From: an uncultured Opitutales bacterium
GTDB taxonomy: Bacteria > Verrucomicrobiota > Verrucomicrobiia > Opitutales > Intestinicryptomonadaceae
Assembly (NCBI GenBank): GCA_900547395.1
Contig: URGP01000007.1
Location: 45,707-109,706, forward strand
Direction of reading: 5' to 3'
DNA: 64,000 nt
Below the pieces are notes generated by a model. That model was not told the origin of the DNA and ran no database searches. It worked only from the letters and a program-made list of their open reading frames with translations. How positions within the stretch are numbered: the first letter of the stretch is position 1; every line of letters begins with the position of its first letter. The position numbers and the translations under genes are program-made. Below, piece after piece: positions 8,483 through 18,864 of the stretch.

Positions 8483-9241
8483 ATGGCGAAATTGGCGGAC
8501 ATAGCGGAATTTATAAATTCATATTTGAGGGTGGGGGATTTTAAAGATTTCCCCGGCTCTTACAACGGCGTTCAATTTGAAAATTCGGGAGAAGTTTCAA
8601 AAATAGCGTCGGCGGTCGATTGCGGCATTGAGGAAGTCAAGGCAGCAAGGAAAATCGGGGCAAATCTGCTTCTTGTCCACCACGGGATGTTTTGGACTGC
8701 GCCTATTCCGATTGTGAAGTCGAACTACGAGAAGGTAAAAAATCTTGTGGAGGGCGACATCGCGGTTTACTCGTGCCATTTGCCGCTCGACGCCCACAGG
8801 CAAATCGGCAATTCCGCGCTCATCGCAAAAAGTCTCGGGCTTGAAATTTCAGGCGGCTGTTTCAATTTGGACGGAGAGGATATCGCGGTCGTTGCAAAAC
8901 TTGGCGGCATTGGCAGGGCGGAGCTTGCGCGGAGGCTGAAAAAACTCTTCCCCGATACCTACAAGGGCTTTGAATTCGGCTCCGAAAATCCAAATGAAAT
9001 CGTAATTTGTTCGGGGAGCGGTTCGACGTCTGTTTTGCACCTTTTGGACGAGGGCTTTGACACTCTTGTTTGCGGCGAGTTGAAGCAGGGGCAGTATGTG
9101 TACGCGCAGGAAAGCAAAATAAATGTTTATCCGTGCGGGCATTACGCCACGGAATGTTGCGGAATAAAGGCCTTGGCTCATCTTGTTGCGGAAAAGTTCT
9201 CTCTTGAACATGAATTCATAAAATCTCAAAATCCTCTTTAA
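8483..9241 (+). CDS. Nif3-like dinuclear metal centre protein
   Basis: A 252-residue member of the Nif3/YbgI (DUF34) family, which forms toroidal hexamers with a two-metal centre; some members are annotated GTP cyclohydrolase I type 2 but the function is not settled. Metal ligands are visible in LLVHHGMFW, YSCHLPLDAH and, near the end, GHYATE. It is the short form without the inserted PII-like domain. It stands 1 base upstream of aroQ. Confidence 0.88.
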   Translation: MAKLADIAEFINSYLRVGDFKDFPGSYNGVQFENSGEVSKIASAVDCGIEEVKAARKIGANLLLVHHGMFWTAPIPIVKSNYEKVKNLVEGDIAVYSCHLPLDAHRQIGNSALIAKSLGLEISGGCFNLDGEDIAVVAKLGGIGRAELARRLKKLFPDTYKGFEFGSENPNEIVICSGSGSTSVLHLLDEGFDTLVCGELKQGQYVYAQESKINVYPCGHYATECCGIKALAHLVAEKFSLEHEFIKSQNPL

Positions 9242-9242
9242 A

Positions 9243-9671
9243 ATGAAAAAAATAGCATTGATAAACGGCGCAAATTTAAATCGGCTCGGCGTGCGCGAGC
9301 CTGAAATTTATGGTAGCGCGACTCTCAAAGACTTGGAAAATTCGGTTGTTTCACTCGGAAAAGAGCTTGGGGTTGAAGTTTCCTGCTTCCAGTCGAACAT
9401 CGAAGGGAAAATTTTAAATAAAATCGCGGAATTTGCGGACGGCGGCTTTTACGGGGCGATAATAAATCCCGGGGCATTCACCCATACAAGCGTCGCATTG
9501 CGGGACGCCATTGCGGGGTCGGGATTAAAGTTTGTGGAAGTCCATATTTCAAACATCCACAAGCGCGAGGATTTCCGCCACAATTCGTTTACCGCAGCCG
9601 TTTGCGAAGCCCAGATTTGCGGCATGGGCTTTGAAGGCTATTTGGCGGCTCTTAGATTTCTTGCAAAATAA
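9243..9671 (+). CDS. aroQ: Type II 3-dehydroquinate dehydratase
   Basis: A 142-residue enzyme of the shikimate pathway that converts 3-dehydroquinate to 3-dehydroshikimate. Family motifs are clear: NGANLNRLGVREPEIYGS with the catalytic Tyr, FQSNIEG, INPGAFTHTSVALRDA, and EVHISNIHKREDFRHNS with the catalytic His and Arg. One small change from the usual is NGANLN where most have NGPNLN. It follows the Nif3-like gene directly and precedes the helicase gene by 5 bases. Confidence 0.95.
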   Translation: MKKIALINGANLNRLGVREPEIYGSATLKDLENSVVSLGKELGVEVSCFQSNIEGKILNKIAEFADGGFYGAIINPGAFTHTSVALRDAIAGSGLKFVEVHISNIHKREDFRHNSFTAAVCEAQICGMGFEGYLAALRFLAK

Positions 9672-9676
9672 AGCCG

Positions 9677-11695
9677 ATGCCAGCTTTCATAGACTTTAAA
9701 AAAGAATTAAATCCCGACCAGTATGCGGCTGTCACGGCACCTGCGGATATTCCCGCATTGGTGCTTGCGGGCGCGGGGTCGGGAAAGACGCGCACGCTGA
9801 CTTACAGGGTTGCGCATTTTGTGGGGGAGTGCGGCATTTATCCGCAGGAGCTTTTGCTTTTGACTTTCACAAACAAGGCGGCTAACCAGATGCTTGAAAG
9901 GGTAAACGCTCTCACAGGCGTCGAAACATGGAAGTTTTGGGGCGGCACTTTCCATTCGATAGGCAACAAATTTTTGCGCAAGGAAGGTGAGGCAATCGGC
10001 ATCAAGCCGGATTTTACAATCGCCGATGCCGAGGATTCCGAAAAGCTTTTAAAGCACTGCGTTGAGGAGGTTTCGCCCACTTTTTTCAAGAAGAAGGAAA
10101 ATCCGCGCGCGGCTCTCTTAAAGGAAATCATAAGCTATTCGCGCAACACCTGCATGTCTATTGAAGACGCCATGCGCGATAGGTTTTCATGGATTGAAAC
10201 ACCGCCTGAGGACATAGAAAAAATCGCCCGCGCTTATGAAAATCGGCGCAGAGAAGGCTTGATTTGCGATTTTGACGATTTGCTTGAATTGTGGCATAGG
10301 CTTCTTTTGGAAGCCCCGTCGGTTTGCGAGCGTTATGGCGCGCGCTTTAAAAACGTGCTGGTTGACGAATACCAGGACACAAACACCCTCCAATGCAAAA
10401 TACTGGATTTGCTTTGCAAGTCGGGCAGGATAAGCGCGGTCGGCGACGACGCCCAGTGCATTTATTCTTGGAGAGGGGCGAACATCGAAAACATTTTGCG
10501 TTTCAAAAAACGCTATCCGAATGGTTCCATTTACAAGGTTGGCTTAAATTACCGAAGCACTCCGCAAATTCTAAATTTTGCAAACAGCATTCTTGAGGGC
10601 TTTGAGGCGGGCGAGGAGTTTAAAAAGAGCCTTACGGCGTCTCGCGCCGACGCCCATAAGCCCGTTATAATACGCGCGATGGATTCGCAGTCGCAGGCGC
10701 GCTTGGTCGCCGACTATATTGAGGAGCTTACTTGCGGGGCGCATCCGCCTTACAAGCTTTCAGACATAGCAATTTTGTACCGCGCCCATTTTCAGGCGAT
10801 GGATATGCAGCTTCAAATGCAGTACCGCAACATTCCTTTTGCAATCACAAGCGGCTTGAAATTCTTTGAGCAGGCGCACATAAAGGACGCGGTTTCGCAG
10901 ATAAAATTTGCGGCAAACCCGAGGGACTTCGTATCATTTGCGAGGTTTGTGAAGTTTCTGCCCAAAATCGGAGATAAAACCGCGCAGAAGATTTACGAAA
11001 AAGCCGTGTCGGTTGCCGAAAAATCGAAGATTTCCATTATCGAGGCAATGGCGGCAAAAGAGGTATTGGCGAAAGTCCCCGAGGCGGCGCGTTCGATTTT
11101 CCCGAGCGTTGCGGCGGGGCTTTTGGACGTCAGCCTTGCCGTCAGAAAGTCGCGCGCGCAAAATCTTCCCGCCGCCGACTTGTTTGAAAAGAGCGTTCCC
11201 GCCATGAAGCCCAAGGACATGGTGAGAACCGTTTGCGATTCATGGTATTCGGACTGCATGAAAAATACCTATGAGGATTGGCAGGACAGGGTGAAGGATT
11301 TTGATTCCCTTTATGAATACGCTTCCAGATTTCCCGACATAGACATGTTTTTGGCGAGCGCGTCTTTGGAAATATCGGAAGGAGCGGGGCGTGACGAAAA
11401 GCAGGCATTCGGCGACAGAGCAAGCCTTATGACAGTGCATCAGGCAAAGGGCTTGGAGTTTCCCGTGGTTTTCATAATAGGAGCCGCGGAGGGAATGTTC
11501 CCGCTTGAAAGGTGCATCGAAGAGGGCGACGTGGAGGAGGAGCGCAGGCTGTTTTATGTGGCGAGCACGCGCGCTAAAGACCTGCTTGTCATAACATATC
11601 CGAGGGTCACTTTCGGCAAGGGACATTCCGACTTGCGCGAGCCGAGCCGTTTTTGGCACGACATCGACAGTGATTTATATGAAAGAAATTATTGA
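9677..11695 (+). CDS. UvrD/Rep/PcrA-type DNA helicase
   Basis: A 672-residue superfamily 1A ATP-dependent 3'-5' helicase. Motifs in order: Q motif LNPDQYAAV, Walker A LAGAGSGKTRTL (about residues 30-41), motif Ia LTFTNKAA, Walker B VDEYQDTN, motif III GDDAQCIYSWRGA, motif IV LNYRSTPQIL, motif V TVHQAKGLEFPVVF and motif VI RRLFYVASTRAK. It is shorter than typical UvrD (about 720 residues). The probable role is DNA repair or replication restart. UvrD, Rep and PcrA cannot be told apart from this sequence alone. Confidence 0.9.
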   Translation: MPAFIDFKKELNPDQYAAVTAPADIPALVLAGAGSGKTRTLTYRVAHFVGECGIYPQELLLLTFTNKAANQMLERVNALTGVETWKFWGGTFHSIGNKFLRKEGEAIGIKPDFTIADAEDSEKLLKHCVEEVSPTFFKKKENPRAALLKEIISYSRNTCMSIEDAMRDRFSWIETPPEDIEKIARAYENRRREGLICDFDDLLELWHRLLLEAPSVCERYGARFKNVLVDEYQDTNTLQCKILDLLCKSGRISAVGDDAQCIYSWRGANIENILRFKKRYPNGSIYKVGLNYRSTPQILNFANSILEGFEAGEEFKKSLTASRADAHKPVIIRAMDSQSQARLVADYIEELTCGAHPPYKLSDIAILYRAHFQAMDMQLQMQYRNIPFAITSGLKFFEQAHIKDAVSQIKFAANPRDFVSFARFVKFLPKIGDKTAQKIYEKAVSVAEKSKISIIEAMAAKEVLAKVPEAARSIFPSVAAGLLDVSLAVRKSRAQNLPAADLFEKSVPAMKPKDMVRTVCDSWYSDCMKNTYEDWQDRVKDFDSLYEYASRFPDIDMFLASASLEISEGAGRDEKQAFGDRASLMTVHQAKGLEFPVVFIIGAAEGMFPLERCIEEGDVEEERRLFYVASTRAKDLLVITYPRVTFGKGHSDLREPSRFWHDIDSDLYERNY

Positions 11696-11740
11696 CGAAA
11701 TATTAAAAAGAACTTACAACAAAAAAGAAACATCAATTTT

Positions 11741-12772
11741 ATGTCGTTAATTAACAGATTATCAGCAAGGCTTCAAAACCATCCCAAGAGAGTCGTTTTC
11801 CCCGAAGGCGAAGACGCGAGAATCATAAAGGCGGCGCGCATGTTCGCAAGCCGCAGGCTGGGTGTGCCGATTTTAATCGGAAGTCGCCCGAAAATTGAAG
11901 AACAGGCAAAGTCAATGGAGCTTCCTCTCGACGGAATACGCATACTCGAAATCGATAAAAGCGACGATTTCGGCGATTTGCTGAAAATTCTCAAGGGAAT
12001 GCCAAAATTCAGGCAGATGGAAGTCTCGGACGTTGAACGCTTTTTGCGCAATCCGAATTATTTTGCAACCATGATGCTTGCGACTGCCCGCGCCGACGCG
12101 ATGGTTTCGGGGGTAACCCAGTCTTCCGCAAGCTCGCTTCGTCCCGTCTTCCAGCTTATATCGCTTCAAAAGGGCTTTAAGACGGCGTCTTCAATGATGA
12201 TTGTCGAAACAAACAACGAAAAACTCGGCACCAACGGATTGCTCTTCCTTTCCGACTGCGGCGTCATTCCCGAACCCACGGAAGAACAGCTTGCGGATAT
12301 TGCCATCACCACCGCAAAGCTTGCAAACCACTTGACGGGCGAGCCTTCAAAAGTGGCGATGCTAAGCTTCGTTTCAAAACTTCAAGTGGCAAAGACAAAC
12401 AGCGTGCTGAAAGTCAAGGCGGCGACGGCTCTCGTGCATCAGAGGGCGATGTCGGAAGCCTGCGAAATAGAAGTTGACGGAGAATTGCAGGTTGACTCCG
12501 CGCTCATTCCCGAAGCCGCGAAAGTAAGGGGCATCAATAGCTCCGTTGCCGGCAAGGCGAATGTGCTGATTTTCCCCGACTTGAATTCGGGCAACATATC
12601 TTCAAAATTTTTGAGCATTGTCGGATGCAGAACTTACGGGCAGATTGTGACGGGGCTTGTAAAGCCCTTTGCGGAAGTTCCGCGAAGCGCGCTTACCGAA
12701 GATATTTTCGGCGCGGCGGTCATTGTTGCGGCGCAGGCTGTTGACATGAAGTACTTGTATCCCGATTCCTAA
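11741..12772 (+). CDS. pta: Phosphate acetyltransferase
   Basis: A 343-residue enzyme that interconverts acetyl-CoA and acetyl phosphate, usually paired with acetate kinase in fermentation. It has FPEGEDARIIKAA at the start and the family stretches MVSGVTQSS, SDCGVIPEPT, AMLSF and NVLIFPDLNSGNI. It is the short class I form that lacks the N-terminal DRTGG regulatory region. No ackA lies next to it. A hairpin terminator follows at 12793. A phosphate butyryltransferase is less likely because of the full Pta signatures. Confidence 0.9.
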   Translation: MSLINRLSARLQNHPKRVVFPEGEDARIIKAARMFASRRLGVPILIGSRPKIEEQAKSMELPLDGIRILEIDKSDDFGDLLKILKGMPKFRQMEVSDVERFLRNPNYFATMMLATARADAMVSGVTQSSASSLRPVFQLISLQKGFKTASSMMIVETNNEKLGTNGLLFLSDCGVIPEPTEEQLADIAITTAKLANHLTGEPSKVAMLSFVSKLQVAKTNSVLKVKAATALVHQRAMSEACEIEVDGELQVDSALIPEAAKVRGINSSVAGKANVLIFPDLNSGNISSKFLSIVGCRTYGQIVTGLVKPFAEVPRSALTEDIFGAAVIVAAQAVDMKYLYPDS

Positions 12773-12792
12773 AAAGTTTATCATTATTTTTT

Positions 12793-12828
12793 GCGGCATT
12801 CGCGCGTTGGTGCGGTGCCGCTTTTTTT
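12793..12828 (+). terminator. Rho-independent terminator after pta
   Basis: GCGGCA at 12793-12798 pairs with TGCCGC at 12816-12821, followed by seven T. It separates pta from the beta-galactosidase gene. Confidence 0.75.
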
Positions 12829-12927
12829 GTGTTGTCGGAATTGCCGCGCCTTTGGTTTTTTTATTGAAGTTTGCGGCGTTTAATGGCATATTTAAATAAT
12901 TATCTTAACTTAACTGAAAATTAAACC

Positions 12928-15900
12928 ATGAAAAAGTTATTGTTTTTATTGTTGGCGGGGGGATTCGCCTTTACGGGGTCTTTTGCAAAAAATGCTGATT
13001 TTCTCGATAGTAAATTCGTTTTTGAAGACATCGAAACTTTTAAGATTAACAAGGAAGAACCGCGCGCGTTCTTTATTTCTTATCCAAACTTTGAGCTTGC
13101 CGCAAAACCGATTTCGGCGGCCGACATCGGGAAAATTTACGACACCCCGAATTATATGCTCTTAAACGGCGATTGGAAATTTCTTTTTCTTGAAAACGAA
13201 AAGCTCTTTAAAAGCGAATATGTTTCGGCAACTTTTGACGACTCCAAATGGGATATTTTGGACGTGCCCGATACTTGGCAAGCCAAGGGCTATGACAGGA
13301 TTTTTTACAACAACACGACTGCAGAGTTTCAGTTCCACAAAGACGGCTCTTGGATAAAAGGCTATGGCGACGACGGCAAGGAAAACCCGAGTGAAGCCAT
13401 CTTAAACCCTGTAATTCCCGAAGAGCACCGCGAAGTTGCAGTTTATCGCCGCGATTTCAATCTGCCTGAAAACTGGAATGGGCGCGCGGTATTTATTCGC
13501 TTTAACGGTGTGCGTACGGGCTTTAAGGTTTTTGTTAACGGAAAGTTTGCGGGATATGCAGAAGATTCTTTCACCCCGTCTGAATTTAACATAACGCCGC
13601 TTTTGAAAAAGGGCAAGAATTCTGTCGCTGTGGAAGTCTTCAAATATTCCACGGGCGGATTTTTTGAAATGCAGGACATGCCGCACATGTCGGGCATAAT
13701 CCGCGACGTCATGCTGATTTCGCGCCCCGAAACTTACATTCGCGATTATTATGCTCCTGTGTTTTTCTCAGAGGATTTGTCTTCGGCAAAAATAAAGTTG
13801 GAGACGTTTATAAAAAATCTTTCGGAAAAATCGGCGTCGGGACTCGTTTTGAAAGCCGACATAATTGACGAACAGGGCAACAAATTAAATTCCAAAACTT
13901 TGCTTGAAAAGAAAATACCGCAAATACAAACTTCAAAAGAAATAAAAATATCAGCCGATATTGGCGCGAAAAATTTTAAGCTGTGGTCGCCCGACAAACC
14001 GAATTTGTACGCCATTTTAATTACGCTTTCCGATGCGGAAGGCAAAACGCTTGAAACCGTCAGGGCGGATTTTGCTTTCAGGAAATTTGAGGTCAGGGGT
14101 ACGGGTATTTTCTTGAATAACCGGCCTGTGCTTTTCAAGGGGGTAAACCGCCACGACTGGTCTCCCGACAAGGGCAAAACTTGCGAATTTAAATGGCAAA
14201 AGCGCGACGTCGAGCTTATGAAGCGCATCAATATCAACGCAGTACGCACTTCCCACTATCCCAACGACGACACTTTTTACATGCTCTGCTCCCGCTACGG
14301 TTTGATGGTCTTGGACGAGTGCAACCAAGAGCAACACGGTTATAGAAACACGGGTCCGCTTGATTTTGACAAATTCATTCCCGCGAGCGTTGACAGAATG
14401 CGCAATATGGTTTTCCGCGACAGGAATATTCCGTGCGTTATGATATTTTCAGTGGGCAACGAATCTGCGGGGCGCATTGTGAAGGGGCATGGAGAAATGG
14501 CGAAAGTCGTGCGGGACAACGCCCCGTTGCACTATGTGCATTCCGAAGCCGAAGTTTGGCATAAAATGAACGGCGAAGACAAGGGATTCTCCGATTTCGC
14601 ATCTCCAATGTATGGCGGCGTTGACAGAATGAACGAATATTTGCGCAAGATTCAAAAGAAAGTGCCGTTTTTCTTTTGCGAGTACGCGCACGCGATGGGA
14701 AATTCCATTGGCAACTTGAAAGGCAAGTGGGATTTAATAAGAACTAATGCCGACTGTCTGCACGGCGGTTTTATTTGGGACTGGGTTGACCAGTCGCTTT
14801 ATTTGCCGCGCGAAGACGGTTCGGGAAAGCTATATCTCTCGGACGGGCGCGATTGGAAGACATCTCCGTCCGCGGGCAATTTCTGCTCAAACGGCATAGT
14901 CCGCGCCGACAGAACTTTCTTTGCCAAGTATCACGAAGTGGGGCGCGTTTACCAAGACATTCAGGTTTCGCGCCCGAATGGCGAAAACCCGAAGCTAATC
15001 AAAATTTCAAATGAATTTTTCGACACGAATTTAAACGAGTTCGACGCAAAAATAGTTGTTGAATGCAACGGTAAGCAGGTCTTTGAAAAAACGCTTGATG
15101 CCATCGACTTGCCTGCGGGAAAATCGACAGAAATTGAATTAGACATTCCCGAATTTGGCGGCGGCGGAGAATATTTTTACTCAGTGGTTTTTACGCGCAA
15201 GGCGGATACTTTGTTCGCAAAGAAAGGCGATAAAGTTTCAAGCACCCAGTTTAAGCTGAAAGGCGGCGAGCCTTTGAAAGAAATGAAAATCGCAAACCGC
15301 GGCAAAATCGAAGTTTCAAAAAATGGCGATGCCGTGTTGGTGAAGGCGGGGAATTATGTTTACGAATTCGACGCTGAAAACGCCTGCTTGAAAAGCTTGA
15401 AGCGCGGCAGGGATTTCATTATAACTTCGCCCGTTCTTTTTGACATTTCAACCGCCTACATCGACAACGAAAGGCGCGGAGAAGTTGCAAGGGAATGGAG
15501 CGGCAGAAATCTTGGAAAATTGAAGCACATTAAGCCGTCTTTAAAAATAGAAAAGCAGGGCTTAAATGCGGCAAGAATCACATGCTCTGAAATTCTCGCA
15601 AACAATGACGGCGAAGGCTTTGCAAATGAGTTTGTATATACGATTTTGCCTGACGGAACTATGCAGGTTGTTGCAACTTGCCAAAAGATAAATGAAACGC
15701 CACGGAATTTAAACGTGGCAAGAATAGGCTTAAAAATGGGGCTTAATCCGAAACTCGAAAATGTAAAGTATTTCGGGCGCGGCGGCTTTGCAAATTACGA
15801 GGACAGGAAAGAAGCGGCGGATGTCGGGCTTTACTCCTTGAAGGTAAAAGACTTTATGGAAGACTATTCCTTGCCGCAGGATACGGGCAACCGCGAAGAA

Positions 15901-16680
15901 GTCCGCCAAATGAAAGTTACCGATGAAAACGGCTTGGGCATTATTGTTTCCGCTGTCGAAAAACCATTGCCGATGGCGATATTGCCCTACACTCAGGAAG
16001 AACTTTTAAGCGCAAAGCATCCGCACAACTTAAAAGAGCCGACGCAAAACGAGCTGAGAATTGCATGGAGGGTAAGGGGGCTTGGCAACAATGCCTGCGG
16101 TCCATCTACGCGCAATCAGTTTAAGCCTGATTTCAAGGGGGCTGTTTCCTGGACTTTCGTCTTGAAGCCGGTAAGCTCGAAGGCGCAGAAAGCGGACGGA
16201 ATTTTCCCGAAACAGTATTCTTACAAGCCACTTGAAAACGCTGAAAATTTGTTAGTTGAAGAGCTTATGCCAAAGCCTTTGGGCAGGTGGGTTTCGGAAA
16301 ATGCGAAAGTTTCGTATTCTTCCATTGACGAAAAATGGTCTCCCAAAAAGGACAATTTGATGAGTTCGGGGGACGGCGTTTTCTCTTTCCACACGCTTAA
16401 AGAGAGAAATCCGCATTTGACGGTCGAGCTTGAACGCGCGGAGGAAATCGTTTCTGTTGAAATTGTAAACCGGGCAGACGCCCAGGGCGACAGAACCACG
16501 CGCCTTAGAATGTTTGTTTCCGAAAACGGCAGGGACTGGAAACGCGTATGGTCTTGCGAGGACTACAAAAGCAAGTGGATTGTGAATTTTGAAAATCCGA
16601 TTAGGGCGAAATATGTAAGGCTTATGCTCGACAAAACGGAAATATTCCATTTAAAGCGGCTTAGAATATTTGCCAAATAG
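12928..16680 (+). CDS. Secreted GH2 beta-galactosidase with C-terminal F5/8-type domain
   Basis: A 1250-residue glycoside hydrolase family 2 enzyme of the large LacZ type. A signal peptide (MKKLLFLLLAGGFAFTGSFA) sends it to the periplasm or outside. The sugar-binding domain (NGDWKF, DVPDTWQ), the TIM barrel with FKGVNRHDW, the acid/base Glu512 in GNESAG, and the nucleophile Glu585 in FCEYAHAMGNS are all present. The last 150 residues (from about 1100) resemble a discoidin or F5/8 type C carbohydrate-binding module. It stands alone and points to use of plant or host glycans. Exact substrate is unknown. Confidence 0.88.
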   Translation: MKKLLFLLLAGGFAFTGSFAKNADFLDSKFVFEDIETFKINKEEPRAFFISYPNFELAAKPISAADIGKIYDTPNYMLLNGDWKFLFLENEKLFKSEYVSATFDDSKWDILDVPDTWQAKGYDRIFYNNTTAEFQFHKDGSWIKGYGDDGKENPSEAILNPVIPEEHREVAVYRRDFNLPENWNGRAVFIRFNGVRTGFKVFVNGKFAGYAEDSFTPSEFNITPLLKKGKNSVAVEVFKYSTGGFFEMQDMPHMSGIIRDVMLISRPETYIRDYYAPVFFSEDLSSAKIKLETFIKNLSEKSASGLVLKADIIDEQGNKLNSKTLLEKKIPQIQTSKEIKISADIGAKNFKLWSPDKPNLYAILITLSDAEGKTLETVRADFAFRKFEVRGTGIFLNNRPVLFKGVNRHDWSPDKGKTCEFKWQKRDVELMKRININAVRTSHYPNDDTFYMLCSRYGLMVLDECNQEQHGYRNTGPLDFDKFIPASVDRMRNMVFRDRNIPCVMIFSVGNESAGRIVKGHGEMAKVVRDNAPLHYVHSEAEVWHKMNGEDKGFSDFASPMYGGVDRMNEYLRKIQKKVPFFFCEYAHAMGNSIGNLKGKWDLIRTNADCLHGGFIWDWVDQSLYLPREDGSGKLYLSDGRDWKTSPSAGNFCSNGIVRADRTFFAKYHEVGRVYQDIQVSRPNGENPKLIKISNEFFDTNLNEFDAKIVVECNGKQVFEKTLDAIDLPAGKSTEIELDIPEFGGGGEYFYSVVFTRKADTLFAKKGDKVSSTQFKLKGGEPLKEMKIANRGKIEVSKNGDAVLVKAGNYVYEFDAENACLKSLKRGRDFIITSPVLFDISTAYIDNERRGEVAREWSGRNLGKLKHIKPSLKIEKQGLNAARITCSEILANNDGEGFANEFVYTILPDGTMQVVATCQKINETPRNLNVARIGLKMGLNPKLENVKYFGRGGFANYEDRKEAADVGLYSLKVKDFMEDYSLPQDTGNREEVRQMKVTDENGLGIIVSAVEKPLPMAILPYTQEELLSAKHPHNLKEPTQNELRIAWRVRGLGNNACGPSTRNQFKPDFKGAVSWTFVLKPVSSKAQKADGIFPKQYSYKPLENAENLLVEELMPKPLGRWVSENAKVSYSSIDEKWSPKKDNLMSSGDGVFSFHTLKERNPHLTVELERAEEIVSVEIVNRADAQGDRTTRLRMFVSENGRDWKRVWSCEDYKSKWIVNFENPIRAKYVRLMLDKTEIFHLKRLRIFAK

Positions 16681-16685
16681 TTTGC

Positions 16686-16724
16686 AAAAAAAATTCGCTT
16701 AACAAATTTAAGCGAATTTTTTTT
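16686..16724. terminator. Bidirectional terminator between the beta-galactosidase gene and glnN
   Basis: A perfect 16-base inverted repeat (16686-16701 with 16709-16724) has A-runs on one side and T-runs on the other, so it can stop transcription of both converging genes. Confidence 0.85.
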
Positions 16725-16737
16725 GAAGTTTTATGAA

Positions 16738-18864
16738 TTAGTATATGAACAAAAGCTCGCGGTATTTTGGAAGCGGCCAGAGAGAGTCTTCCACAATTCC
16801 TTCCGCCTTGTCCACGCATTTGCGAAGATGCGCCATTTTCTCTTTTATCTTTTCTATGTCGGCCTTCTTTTCAAATTCCGCCTCGAGAGATTTTGTGGCG
16901 TTTAGAACTTCGGAAAGCGAGTCTGCCGCGCATTTGCCGATTTCATCGGTTGCCGCGTTTTTCCAAGGCGAATTTGCTGCGGAGGAGAGCTTTGACAAAT
17001 AGGCGGATATCGCGGGTATTATCATGGTGCGCGAAATGTTTATAGAAAGCCCCGCCTCGATTAGAACTTTTCGGGTAAATTCCTCAATAAACACTTCGTA
17101 GCGCGAAACCATTTCCACCCTGTTTAGCACTCCGTACTTTTCAAACATCGCGATGTTCTTCTCGTCAAGGAGCGGCTTTAAGGCTTCGGGAGTCGTGCGC
17201 AAGTTCGGAAGCCCTCTGCGCTTTGCTTCTTCCTTCCATTCCTCTTTGTAGCCGTCTCCGTTGAAAATAATTCTTTTATGCGCTTTTATGATTTCGCTCA
17301 GCTTCTTTTGCAGCCCCTTTTGGAATTCTTCTTTCGGCAGGCTTTCAAGGTAAGTTGAAATTTCGTCGAAAGCTTCGGCGACAATCGTGTTTAGCATTAT
17401 GTTCGGATTTGCGCACGACTGCGAAGAGCCCGCCGCGCGGAATTCAAACTTGTTGCCCGTGAACGCGAACGGGCTTGTGCGGTTGCGGTCGGTGACGTCT
17501 GCGGGCAGAGCGGGCAGGGTATCGACGCCGACTTTTATTTGGCTTCCGTGCTTGCTCGATTTTGCCTCGCCTTTTTCAAGCTGTTCGATGATGTCGGTAA
17601 GCTGGTCGCCCAAAAAGATTGAAATGATTGCAGGAGGAGCTTCGTTTGCGCCCAGACGGTGGTCGTTCCCCGCGTTTGCGGTTGAGCTTCTAAGAAGGTC
17701 GGCATGTTCGTCAACCGCCTTTATTATCGCGCATAGAACCGTAAGGAATATCGCGTTTTCGTGCGGGTTATTGCCGGGGTTTAGCAGGTTTTTTTCGCCT
17801 ACTGAAATCGACCAGTTGTTGTGCTTGCCCGATCCGTTTACGCCTTCAAACGGCTTTTCATGCAGAAGGCAGACCAAGTCGTTGCGGTCTGCAATCTTTT
17901 GCAGGGTTTCCATCGTCACCATATTGTGGTCAACTGCAACGTTAAGCTCCTCGAATACGGGGGCGATTTCAAACTGCGCGGGGGCGACTTCGTTGTGGCG
18001 GGTTTTTGCGGGAATGCCCATGCGCCACAATTCCTTTTCGACTTCGCTCATGAAGTTTAGTATGCGCGGCTTTATCGCGCCAAAGTAGTGGTCTTCGAGC
18101 TGCTGGTGCTTTTGCGGGGGCGCGCCGAAAAGCGTTCTTCCCGTTTGCATCAAGTCGGGGCGCAACATGTAAAGAGCCTTGTCTATTAAGAAATATTCCT
18201 GTTCAGCGCCGAGAGTTACCGACGGCTTTGCATCGCTTTCTTCCCCGAAGCATTTTAAAAGGCGTTTTGCCTGCTGACCCAAAACCTGCATTGAGCGCAG
18301 CAGGGGCGTTTTTTTGTCGAGGACAACTCCTGTGTACGAGCAGAATGCGGTGGGTATGCAAAGGGTTGCAACTTTGCCAGTGCGCTTTATGAATGCGGGG
18401 GATGTCGGGTCCCAGGCGGTGTAGCCCCTCGCTTCAAAAGTGGAGCGCAATCCGCCGGAGGGAAAACTCGAGGCGTCGGGCTCTCCAACTATCAAGTTTT
18501 TACCTGAAAAGCGCGTGATGGCGTTGCCGATTTCCCCGCTCGGGTCGAGGAATGAATCGTGCTTTTCCGCGCTCAGCCCGTTGAGCGGCAGAAACCAATG
18601 CGTGTAGTGCGTGACGCCTCTTTCCATCGCCCATTTTTTCATTGCGTGAGCGACGTCGTTTGCTATTGAAGAATCAATCGGAGTTCCCGCGTTTATGGTT
18701 TCCACCAGCTTTTTGTAGGCGGGGCGGGGCAGATACTGTTCCATTGCCCTTATGCCGAATACGTCTTTGCCGTATTCTTTGTCTATTTCGTACTGCGGAG
18801 TATTGTCGCTGCATTCGACTTTTCGTTCGGCAATTTTTGCTATCGCTAATTTTCTGCTGTTCAT
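16738..18864 (-). CDS. glnN: Glutamine synthetase type III
   Basis: A 708-residue glutamine synthetase of the large GSIII type, which makes glutamine from glutamate and ammonia. It has the GSIII motif PFEGVNGSGKHNNWS, the substrate loop TLGAEQEYFLID, and GNDHRLGANEAPPAI. The length and motifs are specific to GSIII and unlike GSI (about 470 residues). It is transcribed alone from the minus strand. GSIII is common in Bacteroidetes, Verrucomicrobia and cyanobacteria. It is relevant to the ammonia supply discussed for CarA below. Confidence 0.95.
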   Translation of the reverse strand: MNSRKLAIAKIAERKVECSDNTPQYEIDKEYGKDVFGIRAMEQYLPRPAYKKLVETINAGTPIDSSIANDVAHAMKKWAMERGVTHYTHWFLPLNGLSAEKHDSFLDPSGEIGNAITRFSGKNLIVGEPDASSFPSGGLRSTFEARGYTAWDPTSPAFIKRTGKVATLCIPTAFCSYTGVVLDKKTPLLRSMQVLGQQAKRLLKCFGEESDAKPSVTLGAEQEYFLIDKALYMLRPDLMQTGRTLFGAPPQKHQQLEDHYFGAIKPRILNFMSEVEKELWRMGIPAKTRHNEVAPAQFEIAPVFEELNVAVDHNMVTMETLQKIADRNDLVCLLHEKPFEGVNGSGKHNNWSISVGEKNLLNPGNNPHENAIFLTVLCAIIKAVDEHADLLRSSTANAGNDHRLGANEAPPAIISIFLGDQLTDIIEQLEKGEAKSSKHGSQIKVGVDTLPALPADVTDRNRTSPFAFTGNKFEFRAAGSSQSCANPNIMLNTIVAEAFDEISTYLESLPKEEFQKGLQKKLSEIIKAHKRIIFNGDGYKEEWKEEAKRRGLPNLRTTPEALKPLLDEKNIAMFEKYGVLNRVEMVSRYEVFIEEFTRKVLIEAGLSINISRTMIIPAISAYLSKLSSAANSPWKNAATDEIGKCAADSLSEVLNATKSLEAEFEKKADIEKIKEKMAHLRKCVDKAEGIVEDSLWPLPKYRELLFIY